DNA of 12,921 nucleotides from Acidobacteriota bacterium (GTDB lineage: Bacteria > Acidobacteriota > Terriglobia > Terriglobales > Acidobacteriaceae), in NCBI GenBank assembly GCA_021781255.1, contig JAJXXG010000509.1, positions 1 through 12,921 of the forward strand, in the 5' to 3' direction. A program made the position numbers and the translations under genes. The notes under the pieces are model-generated. The model did not search any database. It saw only the letters and a program-made list of their open reading frames with translations, and was not told the origin of the DNA. Below, one piece after another: positions 5,773 to 12,921 of this stretch (position 1 is the first letter of the stretch; every line of letters starts with the position of its first letter).

Positions 5773-5997
5773 ATGCCTAAGGAAAAGATTCACCCAGCTT
5801 ATGAAGCAGTGCGCGTGGTGTGCGCCTGCGGAAACAACTTTGAGACCCGCTCGACCCACAAGGGCGATATCCATGTGGAAATCTGCTCGGTCTGCCACCC
5901 GTTCTTCACCGGCAAGCAGCGCCTGGTTGACACCGCTGGCCGCGTGGAGCGCTTCCGCCGCAAGTACGCCAAGGCCGGCGAGGCAGCGGCCAAGTAG
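5773..5997 (+). CDS. rpmE: 50S ribosomal protein L31, zinc-binding form
   Basis: A 74-residue large-subunit ribosomal protein near the central protuberance that bridges to the small subunit. It opens [10 protein letters not shown] and contains the L31 pattern [21 protein letters not shown]. Four cysteines (C17, C19, C38, C41) are kept, making this the zinc-binding C+ type that in other bacteria is exchanged for a cysteine-free paralogue under zinc starvation. AAAGG ends 13 bases before the ATG, a little far. The gene has its own promoter and a following hairpin, so it is probably transcribed alone. Confidence 0.97.
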   Translation: MPKEKIHPAYEAVRVVCACGNNFETRSTHKGDIHVEICSVCHPFFTGKQRLVDTAGRVERFRRKYAKAGEAAAK

Positions 5998-6026
5998 GCC
6001 AGACGCAGTGAGTGGTTGGTACGGTT

Positions 6027-6050
6027 GGGCCTCCGCCAAGGCGGAGGCCC
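6027..6050 (+). terminator. Terminator-like hairpin after rpmE
   Basis: GGGCCTCCGCC and GGCGGAGGCCC are perfect 11-bp inverted copies two bases apart, so the innermost pairs must open to form the loop. ACGTTCGTTT follows, a broken T tract. It lies 30 bases after the rpmE stop and is the likely rpmE terminator. Confidence 0.55.
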
Positions 6051-6222
6051 ACGTTCGTTTGGCCGGCCACCGGATGCTTAATTTACCCTGTCGCCCAGCC
6101 GCAACCTGGAGCATCCTGAATATAGCTGGAGAAGCGGCGGCATACACCAGGCGTTTTATCTGCCTTCGTTCCATGCCGCAGGGCGACACCCAAACGTAGC
6201 GTCCAACGGGGGGGGAGCGCAA

Positions 6223-7452
6223 GTGACCGGCAGAGGTTTTACGGTGAAAAAGAGTTGGGACAATCCCGTGGAACACGAGATGCCCGCCCAGGCGCGGGTA
6301 CCGGCGGAGATGCGCATCGGTCCGGTCGTGGTCGCTCCAGCCACGGTGCTGGCTCCCATGGCCGGCGTTACAGACACCGTCTTCCGGCGCTTCATCCGTC
6401 ACGCCAGCCTGTTCACGGCCTCGGCCAGTCCAGCGGAATCCGCAATCGAAGCGGCCGTCACCAACGCTCAGTCTGGCTGCGGCCTGCTGATGACCGAGTT
6501 CACCTCCGCCGATGGACTCTCGCGCATGCGCGAGGCCAAGCGGAAACGCTACCTTACTTTCTACGACGACGAGCACCCCATCGGCGCACAGCTTTTCGGG
6601 TCCAATCCGGAGACACTCGCCGAGGCAGCCCGCATTGTGCAGGACACCGGCTTCGATCTCGTCGATCTCAATCTAGGCTGCCCTGCCAAGCGGGTTGTGG
6701 GATGCAACGGCGGCTCGGGCCTGCTGCGCGATCTGCCTCGCATCAGCGAGATCTTGCGCGCCGTACGCAAAGCCGTCAGCATTCCTTTCACGGTAAAGTT
6801 CCGCCTGGGCTGGAATGACTCGCAGATCGTCTGCATTGAGCTGGCACGTATGGCTGAGTCCGAAGGGCTCAATGCCGTGGCGCTGCACGCCCGCACACGC
6901 GAGCAGGGCTACAGCGGCCAGGCGCGCTGGGAGTGGATTGCCGCCGTCAAGCAAGCGATCCACATCCCCGTCATCGGCAACGGCGACATTCGAACGCCTG
7001 AGGACGCCGCGGCCATGATTGCAAAAACTGGCTGCGATGGCGTGATGATCGGGCGGGCAGCTCCAGCAAATCCCTGGATCTTCCGCCAGATTGCCCAGTA
7101 CACCGCGCATGGCAGCTATGACCGGCCCACCGTGCATGACCGGTACCGGATGATCCGGACCTACTTCCAGATGCTGCTGGACGAGGCGGAAGCCAGCCAG
7201 TCGCTGCCTCGCGACGCCCGTCACGGCGAGACCGCGGGCAAGATGAAGCAGTTCGCCTCCTGGTTTACCCACGGAGTTCCCGGCGGAGCCAAGCTGCGCG
7301 CGGCCATCTACCAGGAGCGCACCGGAGCCGGCGTGCTCGAACAGGTAGATCGCTTCTTCACCGCCCAGATTGAATCCGGCCTCGGCGCGCAGGATGTCAC
7401 TTCGGCAGAAGAGTATCCGGCCTTTCCGGAAACTGCGCTCGTCTGCGACTAG
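6223..7452 (+). CDS. dusB: tRNA-dihydrouridine synthase, DusB type, with an N-terminal insertion
   Basis: An FMN enzyme that reduces uridine to dihydrouridine in tRNA D-loops using NADPH; 409 residues from GTG 6223, longer than E. coli DusB. Landmarks are APMAGVTD (44-51), NLGCPAKRV with catalytic C153, the VKFRLGW strand, IPVIGNGDI, and the FMN-phosphate segment GVMIGRAAPANPWIF. After FRRFIR about 24 extra residues (60-83) precede SGCGLLMTEF, where E. coli DusB goes almost directly into the corresponding segment. The start is uncertain. GTG 6223 has GGGGGAG five bases upstream, GTG 6244 has AGAGG seven bases upstream, and ATG 6310 aligns with the first residue of E. coli DusB but lacks a well-spaced site. 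It converges on the thiolase gene. Confidence 0.95.
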   Translation: MTGRGFTVKKSWDNPVEHEMPAQARVPAEMRIGPVVVAPATVLAPMAGVTDTVFRRFIRHASLFTASASPAESAIEAAVTNAQSGCGLLMTEFTSADGLSRMREAKRKRYLTFYDDEHPIGAQLFGSNPETLAEAARIVQDTGFDLVDLNLGCPAKRVVGCNGGSGLLRDLPRISEILRAVRKAVSIPFTVKFRLGWNDSQIVCIELARMAESEGLNAVALHARTREQGYSGQARWEWIAAVKQAIHIPVIGNGDIRTPEDAAAMIAKTGCDGVMIGRAAPANPWIFRQIAQYTAHGSYDRPTVHDRYRMIRTYFQMLLDEAEASQSLPRDARHGETAGKMKQFASWFTHGVPGGAKLRAAIYQERTGAGVLEQVDRFFTAQIESGLGAQDVTSAEEYPAFPETALVCD

Positions 7453-7460
7453 AGACGAGC
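7437..7460. terminator. 8-bp inverted repeat spanning the dus stop codon
   Basis: GCTCGTCT and AGACGAGC form a perfect 8-bp stem around an 8-base loop that contains the TAG stop of the dus gene. It sits between two convergent genes, 73 bases from the thiolase stop. No T tract follows on either strand, so terminator function is only suggested by position. Confidence 0.3.
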
Positions 7461-7532
7461 ACAAATCCTGCACAGCGCATCCCGCTCCGGCCTCTCGACC
7501 ACAACCGAAGGCTTGCCTGCGCGCCTCCGCAC

Positions 7533-8720
7533 TTAAAGCATCTCCACCGCCAGAGCGACTGCATTTCCCCCGCCCAGGCACAGTGCGGCAATGCCTTTGC
7601 GCAGCCCACGCTGGGCCATCGCAGAGAGCAGTGTCACCAGCACACGCGCTCCGCTGGCGCCGATGGGATGCCCGATGGCCACGGCGCCTCCGTGTACATT
7701 CACCCGCGCGGCATCCAGCTCCAGCTCACGAATCACCGCCAGCGCCTGCACGCTGAATGCCTCATTCAGTTCGAACAGATCGACATCGGCCAGCGTCCAC
7801 CCGGCCTTGGCAGCAACCTTGCGCACTGCTTCAATGGGGGCCAGGCTCATCCACTCCGGCTCACGTCCGCTTGTCGCCTGAGCGCGAATCACTGCAATCG
7901 GCGTCCTCTCCAGTTCCCTTGCCCGCTCTGTGCTCGTCACCACCAACGCGGCTGCACCATCATTCACCCCCGGCGCATTCCCCGCAGTCACCGTGCCACC
8001 TTCCTGAAAGGCGGGCTTCAGCCGCGCGAGAATCTCCGTCGTCGTGTCCGGGCGAACAGACTCATCCACTTCAAACATTCGTGGCGCGTCGCCCTTCTTT
8101 GCAGGCGGAATCTCGACCGGCAGAATCTCGTCGCGGAAGCGACCCTGCTGCGTGGCTGCGGCCGCGCGCCGGTGTGACTCCACCGCAAAGGCATCCTGCT
8201 CTGCGCGTCCAATGCCGTATTTGCGCGCGACCAGCTCCCCGGCGGTCCCCATGTGGAAGTTGTTATACACATCCCACAGGCCATCGTGGATCATCGCATC
8301 TTCCAGCGTGCCGTCGCCCATGCGATATCCCGTCCGGGCCTGCTGCAGCAGATACGGCGCATTGCTCATGGACTCCATGCCGCCTGCCACCACCATCTCG
8401 GCGTTGCCGGTCTCAATGGCCTGTGCCGCAAGCGCAACCGCCTTCAGCCCTGAGCCGCATACCTTGTTGATGGTCAACGCGCCGGTCGGGTAAGGCAGAC
8501 CTCCGTAAATTGAGGCCTGCCTCGCCGGATTCTGGCCCAGCCCAGCCTGCAGCACACAGCCCAGAATGCATTCATCCACCTGCGCAAAGTGGCCGCCTGC
8601 ACGCTGCACCGCCTCGCGTACCACCAGCGCTCCTAGTTGTGGAGCAGAAAACGACTGTAGCGATCCTTGAAACTTGCCCACCGGTGTACGAACAGCAGAG
8701 ATAATGACGGCTTCTTTCAT
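7533..8720 (-). CDS. Thiolase, acetyl-CoA C-acetyltransferase type
   Basis: A 395-residue cytosolic thiolase that condenses two acetyl-CoA to acetoacetyl-CoA or, in reverse, cleaves 3-ketoacyl-CoA. It contains VCGSGLKA with acyl-accepting C88, [13 protein letters not shown], the ELNEAF loop, [10 protein letters not shown] with H351, and CLGGGNAVA with proton-transfer C381. Length and spacing match biosynthetic thiolases such as PhaA/AtoB rather than the longer FadA/FadI trifunctional partners. The start is ATG 8720 with GGGAG nine bases upstream; 18 earlier codons are open but do not resemble thiolases. No 3-hydroxyacyl-CoA dehydrogenase or PHB gene is in the window, so the direction of use cannot be told. 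It lies 82 bases after hrpB and may be read from the same transcript. Confidence 0.95.
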   Translation of the reverse strand: MKEAVIISAVRTPVGKFQGSLQSFSAPQLGALVVREAVQRAGGHFAQVDECILGCVLQAGLGQNPARQASIYGGLPYPTGALTINKVCGSGLKAVALAAQAIETGNAEMVVAGGMESMSNAPYLLQQARTGYRMGDGTLEDAMIHDGLWDVYNNFHMGTAGELVARKYGIGRAEQDAFAVESHRRAAAATQQGRFRDEILPVEIPPAKKGDAPRMFEVDESVRPDTTTEILARLKPAFQEGGTVTAGNAPGVNDGAAALVVTSTERARELERTPIAVIRAQATSGREPEWMSLAPIEAVRKVAAKAGWTLADVDLFELNEAFSVQALAVIRELELDAARVNVHGGAVAIGHPIGASGARVLVTLLSAMAQRGLRKGIAALCLGGGNAVALAVEML

Positions 8721-8802
8721 GCGCTGCGCTCCCAGATTCGCATCGCCTGCCATCTTAGACCAAAACGTGAGCACTGGGAGCAGGCCCAGCCCCCATCTAC
8801 AC

Positions 8803-11121
8803 TCAACCTGCGTGATGCTCCGGCCATGCGTGCCGCGGATAGCGCCGCATCAGTTCGCGACGCACCTGCGGATAGAGCCTCTTCCAGAAGCCTGCAAGAT
8901 CCGTCGTCGTCTGCACTGCCCGCTGATTTGGAGCCAGCAGATGCAGCACCACCGGCAACTGCTGCGGGCCAAGCCGCGGCGTCTCCTCCATCCCGAAGAA
9001 GTCCTGCAACCGCGATGCAATCCATGGTGTTTTCCCGCGTTCGTAATGAATCTTCGTTTGCCGACCGACCTTCAGGCGCAGCGTGCGCGGCGCCAGCTCA
9101 CCCAGGCGTTGCGCCTGCAATCGCTGCTCAGCCCATGCGAAAAATCCACCGCTCATGCTCTTCAGTTCTGCAAAGCTGCGCAACCCTGCGCAGAACTCAC
9201 GGAAGAGCACGGCCAAATCCGGCGCAGGATAACCGGCAAACTCCATGCGCCCCAGCCAATCCTCCAGCAGATCGGCTTCGATGAAACGCGCCACGCCCGC
9301 CTCAAGCGCCTTCTCTGCCAGCAGCGCCGCGGTCCCTTCGGTTTCAGGTGCAGGCCCGGTGGACTCCTGCAGCACCAGTTCGTCGTACAGCAGTCTGCTT
9401 ACCCGTTCCACGCGCTCCGCCTGCCGGTTCCATACGAGCCTCGTCTCCTCTCGCACGCGATCCGGGAAGAAATCCAGCAACCACTCCGGCTCTACGCGGG
9501 CAGCCAGCCGTACCAGCGGCAGCGGACTCTCCTTGCGATCTTCCACGTCCAACGCCACCAGAAATGGATACAGTGGCGGCTCGCCCACAAACTCGGCGGC
9601 CACGCCATTCGCGAGCATCATCTGCCTGCCCACCCTGCGCCGCGCCACGCGGTCCGGAAACCCCATCAAGACGGACTGTAACAGGGCATCGTCATCGTGC
9701 CGCAGCGCTCTCTCCGGATGCACAAGTTTCAAGAGCTGTCGTAACTGCTGCCGTGTCCGTTCATCCAACGGCTCGTCAATTGCCGCAAGCAGATCATTGT
9801 GTTCGCGCCGCGCACCTGCGCTCAGCAGTGCTGCCGTCACGCACGCTCCCCTGCTCACGCCGCGCTCCACCGCAGCATGAATCATCCTGGAAAGACGCGG
9901 ATGCAGCGGCAGCTCCATCAGGCGCTTCGCCTCGCCTGCCGCACCCAGCCTGTCCAACAGTTGTTCGGCATGTTCCACGGCGGCGTCAGGCGGTGCATCC
10001 AGCCACTCCAGCTCGCGCGCATCCGCAACTCCCATCGCTCGCAACGCGAGACAAAGCTGCGTCAGATCACTGCGCAGAATCTCGGGCGTGTCATGGTCAG
10101 CGCGCTGCTGAAAGTCCATCTGCGAGTACAGCCGCAGAACGCGGCCCTCGGCCGTGCGTCCTGCGCGGCCCGCTCTCTGGCGCGCTGATGCCTTGCTCAC
10201 CCTGCCCACCCGCAGCGTCGGTAAGCCCGTCCATGGCGAGTAAGCTGCAAGCCGCGCCAATCCGCTGTCAATCACCGCGGTCACTCCATCAATCGTGATG
10301 GAGCTCTCTGCCACATTGGTTGCCAGAATCACCTTGTGCTGCGCGCTGGCAGCGACAGCCCGGTCCTGTTCCGCAGGCGGCAGATCACCATGCAACGGCA
10401 GCACCAAGCGTTTTGCTTTGCGCACCACCGGCTCGCAGGCGCTCGCAGCGCGTCGAATCTCCGCTGCTCCCGGCAGAAACACCAGTACTTCGCCGTTCTG
10501 TCCCTCGCGCAGCAGTTGTTCCAGTGCGCTCTTCACCTGCTCGTGCAGGGGTTCCGGCGAGTACGGCAGATGCTCAATCGCAACATCAAACATCCGCCCG
10601 TGCGAATGCATTACGGGGCAATTTCCCAGAAATCTCGCAACCGGTTCCGTATCCAGAGTTGCCGACATCACCACAATCCGCAGCTCTGGCCGCCTGCTCT
10701 GCAAGCGCTTTAGCAAAGCCAGTGCCAGATCACTTTCCAGGTGCCGCTCATGGAACTCGTCCAGCACCACGGCGTCTACGCCCGCCAGTTGCGGATCACT
10801 GAGCAAACGCCGCGTTAGTACGCCCTCGGTCAGGAAGTGCAGCCGCGTCTGCGGGCCGGCCACACGTTCAAAGCGCACCTGGTAGCCAACTGTCTGGCCA
10901 ACATCCTCTCCCCGTTCCCATGCCACGCGCCGCGCAGCCAGTCGCGCTGCAATCCGCCGCGGCTCCAGAACCACGACATCGCCGCGCACAGCAGACAGCA
11001 GCGCAGGTGGAATGCGCGTCGTCTTTCCCGCGCCCGGTTCTGCTTCAATCACCAGATTCGGATTCTTCTCAAGGGAGGCAAGAATCTCCGGGACAATCGC
11101 GTCCACGGGCAGTGGGGACAA
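8803..11121 (-). CDS. hrpB: ATP-dependent RNA helicase HrpB
   Basis: A DExH-box (DEAH/RHA-like) helicase of 772 residues, close to the usual 800 or so. Motifs in order are Walker [10 protein letters not shown] (27-35), DEFH (121-124), SAT (152-154), VFLPG (213-217), [10 protein letters not shown] (266-275) and QRAGRAGR (314-321), followed by the helicase-associated domains and the HrpB C-terminal region ([13 protein letters not shown], then a [27 protein letters not shown] end). The cellular role of HrpB is poorly known even in E. coli. TTG 11121 is preferred to TTG 11142: it has AGGAG ten bases upstream, and its first residues [14 protein letters not shown] line up with the E. coli start MSSLPVAAVLPELL. 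The esterase gene ends 71 bases upstream on the same strand. Confidence 0.96.
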   Translation of the reverse strand: MSPLPVDAIVPEILASLEKNPNLVIEAEPGAGKTTRIPPALLSAVRGDVVVLEPRRIAARLAARRVAWERGEDVGQTVGYQVRFERVAGPQTRLHFLTEGVLTRRLLSDPQLAGVDAVVLDEFHERHLESDLALALLKRLQSRRPELRIVVMSATLDTEPVARFLGNCPVMHSHGRMFDVAIEHLPYSPEPLHEQVKSALEQLLREGQNGEVLVFLPGAAEIRRAASACEPVVRKAKRLVLPLHGDLPPAEQDRAVAASAQHKVILATNVAESSITIDGVTAVIDSGLARLAAYSPWTGLPTLRVGRVSKASARQRAGRAGRTAEGRVLRLYSQMDFQQRADHDTPEILRSDLTQLCLALRAMGVADARELEWLDAPPDAAVEHAEQLLDRLGAAGEAKRLMELPLHPRLSRMIHAAVERGVSRGACVTAALLSAGARREHNDLLAAIDEPLDERTRQQLRQLLKLVHPERALRHDDDALLQSVLMGFPDRVARRRVGRQMMLANGVAAEFVGEPPLYPFLVALDVEDRKESPLPLVRLAARVEPEWLLDFFPDRVREETRLVWNRQAERVERVSRLLYDELVLQESTGPAPETEGTAALLAEKALEAGVARFIEADLLEDWLGRMEFAGYPAPDLAVLFREFCAGLRSFAELKSMSGGFFAWAEQRLQAQRLGELAPRTLRLKVGRQTKIHYERGKTPWIASRLQDFFGMEETPRLGPQQLPVVLHLLAPNQRAVQTTTDLAGFWKRLYPQVRRELMRRYPRHAWPEHHAG

Positions 11122-11131
11122 ACGGCGCACA

Positions 11132-11136
11132 CTCCT
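11132..11136 (-). promoter_or_regulatory. Ribosome binding site AGGAG that favours the TTG start of hrpB
   Basis: AGGAG on the minus strand lies ten bases before TTG 11121 and inside the longer frame beginning at TTG 11142, which has no comparable site. Confidence 0.5.
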
Positions 11137-11192
11137 ATCCAATCTCAGCGCTCAGCCTTGAGTCAATCGCAGCACGAGTTGCCGCCGCTGTA

Positions 11193-12329
11193 TCAACGCG
11201 CCGGTGCTGTGCCTGGATAGCCCTGCCACAGATACTCCAACGCCTCCGGCAGCGTCTGCTCTCGCACAGCGTGGTCCACATGGCCCGCATTGCGGGCAAA
11301 GACAAACTGGTAGTGATAGCCCTTGGCCGCCAGCACTCTGGCCATGTCTTCGTTGGCTGCCACCCAGTCGTGCATGCCGTCGCGCATGACATTCGGATTC
11401 AGCAGGTCCCGGTCGCCCACCTCCATCCAGAGGCGAATCGGCTTGGCCGGGCTTTCCGGAATCAAATGCTCGTGGAACTCCCAGGCTCCGTGCGGAGTCT
11501 GCGGATTGTAAGGCCATTGCTGGTTCACGTACGTACCCGAGTACGTGAGCACGCGGTGGTACCACTCCGGGTGATACCACGCCATAATCAGTGCGCACGA
11601 GCCGCCAGAGCTGCCGCCCATCGTGGCGCGTCCATCCGGATCCTTCGTCAACCTTACGTGGTACTTCTGCTCCACTAGCGGCAGCACTTCCCGCCCCACA
11701 AACTCCGCATAGCGGCCAGACATGGTGTCGTATTCCAGACCGCGTTCGCTGCCCTGAGCATCGCCGCCTCCATTGCCGATCGAGATGGCGATCATCACCG
11801 GCACGCGATGCTCCGCAATCAGACTGTCCAATGCTGTAAACAGCATTCGGTCCGGTCCGTCCGCGCCAACAATAAACGGCGCAATTGTTCCCGGCACGTA
11901 TTGTTGCGGCACATACACTGCCACCCGCCGCGTGTACGGCGCCGGATGACTGGTTGTCACCACAAGCCTGGCAGGATGCCTGGGGTCCGGTGTGCCAAAC
12001 GTATTTGCGTCCCGCGCTATGCCGGGATAAATCCTGCTGTCGGCCGAGCTCATCGTGAACTCGTACACCGTCCCCCTGGGCACGCCCGGCTTTGCAGTCA
12101 TCTCCGGTGCAGGAGTGTGCGTAGGCCCCAGAATGTAGTTCCCATCGGCATCGGTAGGAGCATTCAAACCATCCGGCAACTCGCGCGCCGCAACATAGCC
12201 TGCCGTGTGCGGATCGCGTGCCGGTGGCGTTGGCCGCTCAGGCCTGGCAGCGACAGGCAATTGCGCCATCGCGGGCATCAACCCCGCCATCAGGCCAATC
12301 AGCATCGCAATGCTCACGCGAAGAAGCAT
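11193..12329 (-). CDS. Secreted alpha/beta-hydrolase, putative esterase (PF00756 type)
   Basis: A 378-residue protein resembling enterochelin-esterase/esterase D-like hydrolases. The signal peptide is residues 1-22 (cleavage AMA before Q). An N-terminal region of about 110 residues, including GVPRGTVYEFTMSSADSRIYPGI (82-104), looks like the all-beta lid domain of Fes-like enzymes. The hydrolase core follows: YTRRVAVYVPQQY (132-144), nucleophile elbow GGSSGG with S241, acidic GDRD (D306/D308) and His in NAGHVDH (H350 or H353). The conserved GNGGGDAQGSERGLEYDTMSGRY segment lines the active site in relatives. Start ATG 12329 has AAAGG six bases upstream; 30 earlier codons are open but not signal-like. 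The substrate is unknown (siderophore, feruloyl or carbohydrate esters are possible). hrpB follows on the same strand. Confidence 0.92.
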   Translation of the reverse strand: MLLRVSIAMLIGLMAGLMPAMAQLPVAARPERPTPPARDPHTAGYVAARELPDGLNAPTDADGNYILGPTHTPAPEMTAKPGVPRGTVYEFTMSSADSRIYPGIARDANTFGTPDPRHPARLVVTTSHPAPYTRRVAVYVPQQYVPGTIAPFIVGADGPDRMLFTALDSLIAEHRVPVMIAISIGNGGGDAQGSERGLEYDTMSGRYAEFVGREVLPLVEQKYHVRLTKDPDGRATMGGSSGGSCALIMAWYHPEWYHRVLTYSGTYVNQQWPYNPQTPHGAWEFHEHLIPESPAKPIRLWMEVGDRDLLNPNVMRDGMHDWVAANEDMARVLAAKGYHYQFVFARNAGHVDHAVREQTLPEALEYLWQGYPGTAPAR

Positions 12330-12690
12330 CCTGAACCTTTCTGATCGCGGGGTGTCACTTGGGTGTGAGTTCGGCCACCCTTGCCGAAGTCGCCAGGTCG
12401 GTTCAACTGCCTCGCCCAATATAACCGGCGACGGCCAAACGGGGATAGTTCCAGATCCGAATCAAAATGGTTATGCTTACAAAATAAGTGCGAACAGAAT
12501 TATAACTCCTTTTATTTATGCCAGTTAGTTGTCGTCTTTACTGGAGTCGGCGGCGGTTAACGGAAACACAGTGGCCGATTCCAGCTATAAAGAACCAGAC
12601 TTGTTTGCAGAGTGAGGATAGATCAGCAGCCAAGTTCAGCCAAAGGAAAGGCCCGAGAGGTCGAATGCGCACCGTGTGCAGGATTGTCAG
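12330..12690. other. 361-base AT-richer intergenic region upstream of the esterase
   Basis: No coding frame here looks real. By hand count 12431-12710 is about 47% GC, against about 61% in a sampled stretch of hrpB. On the minus strand two -10-like hexamers could drive the esterase gene: TATATT (12423-12418) and TATAAT (12504-12499). Neither has a good -35 at the right distance. No tRNA, inverted terminal repeat, attachment site or terminator was recognised. Confidence 0.4.
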
Positions 12691-12921
12691 CTATCGCTCT
12701 TCATCAGTGAACGCATGTTGCCACTCGTGACCTTTGAGCTTGAATTCCGACACTCCATCAGGTGCGGGCGACACATCAATGATTCGGATCTTCAGGCTAA
12801 GCGAGTTGCCATTAAACACACTTATGCTTCGTGCGAGTGAAGCCGACTGGAACTTCTGCGGGTTGGAGTAAATCGCATCCAGGCCTTTCCAGTGGACCTT
12901 TAACAAGGTGCCGTCTGGCGC
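12691..12921 (-). CDS. C-terminal fragment of an unrecognised protein
   Basis: The last 76 codons of a minus-strand gene; the frame is open to the right edge, so the true start lies outside the window. The fragment has no signal or membrane segment. It contains VHWKGLDAIYSNPQKFQSAS, a probable beta-strand run SLSLKIRIIDVSP, and ends KLKGHEWQHAFTDEER. A similar short phrase occurs twice: APDGTLLKVHWKG at the edge and APDGVSEFKLKG near the end. GC is about 53%, lower than the housekeeping genes. I do not recognise the family and offer no function. A chance frame is possible, but the composition looks protein-like. Confidence 0.55.
   Translation of the reverse strand, partial: APDGTLLKVHWKGLDAIYSNPQKFQSASLARSISVFNGNSLSLKIRIIDVSPAPDGVSEFKLKGHEWQHAFTDEER

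Noticed and set aside
11524..11546. Inverted repeat around CACGTAC and GTACGTG
   Set aside because: Inside the esterase coding sequence and explained by the residues around TYSGTYV; no sign of a site.
12477..12506. Plus-strand promoter-like pair TTACAA-N18-TATAAC
   Set aside because: The -35 is poor and no credible plus-strand gene follows before the window ends.
12518..12730. Plus-strand frame of 70 codons
   Set aside because: Arg/Ser-rich, no ribosome site or domain, and its end overlaps the better minus-strand frame at 12691.

Overview
The window looks like an ordinary chromosomal stretch from a member of the Acidobacteriota, probably class Terriglobia. The basis is moderate-to-high GC (about 60%), a DUF2393 protein and a coiled-coil OmpA-like secreted protein of acidobacterial style, and a mix of unlinked housekeeping genes in short units on both strands. 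No mobile element, CRISPR array, tRNA or rRNA was seen.

Layout, left to right. Positions 1-1066 (minus) hold hemE (uroporphyrinogen decarboxylase), cut by the left edge just before its stop. Positions 1186-1282 hold a strong minus-strand terminator preceded by three small hairpins. This is the structured 3' region of the next gene, a secreted Ala-rich coiled-coil protein with a degenerate OmpA-like C-terminus (1323-2222, minus). That gene is preceded by a sequence matching every fixed position of the sigma-54 -24/-12 core. Next come a DUF2393 single-pass membrane protein (2473-3000, minus), a divergent 49-residue predicted membrane peptide (3235-3384, plus), a DUF1648 membrane protein (3420-3902, minus) and a DnaC/DnaI-type helicase-loader-like ATPase (3966-4724, minus).

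The plus-strand block holds a secreted SGNH hydrolase (4873-5670), ribosomal protein L31 rpmE (5773-5997) and a DusB-type tRNA-dihydrouridine synthase with an insertion of about 24 residues (6223-7452). The minus-strand block, read right to left, is a secreted PF00756-type esterase (11193-12329), hrpB (8803-11121, probably from a TTG start) and an acetyl-CoA acetyltransferase-type thiolase (7533-8720). Gaps of 71 and 82 nt allow cotranscription. The right end (about 12430-12921) drops to roughly 47-53% GC and carries the C-terminal end of an unrecognised protein.

The genes do not form one pathway: haem synthesis, translation and RNA modification, replication, envelope and acyl-CoA metabolism are mixed. 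The most notable signal is the sigma-54-type promoter in front of the OmpA-like protein, with inverted repeats upstream at enhancer-like distances. I see no convincing new multi-gene defence, secretion or mobile system.
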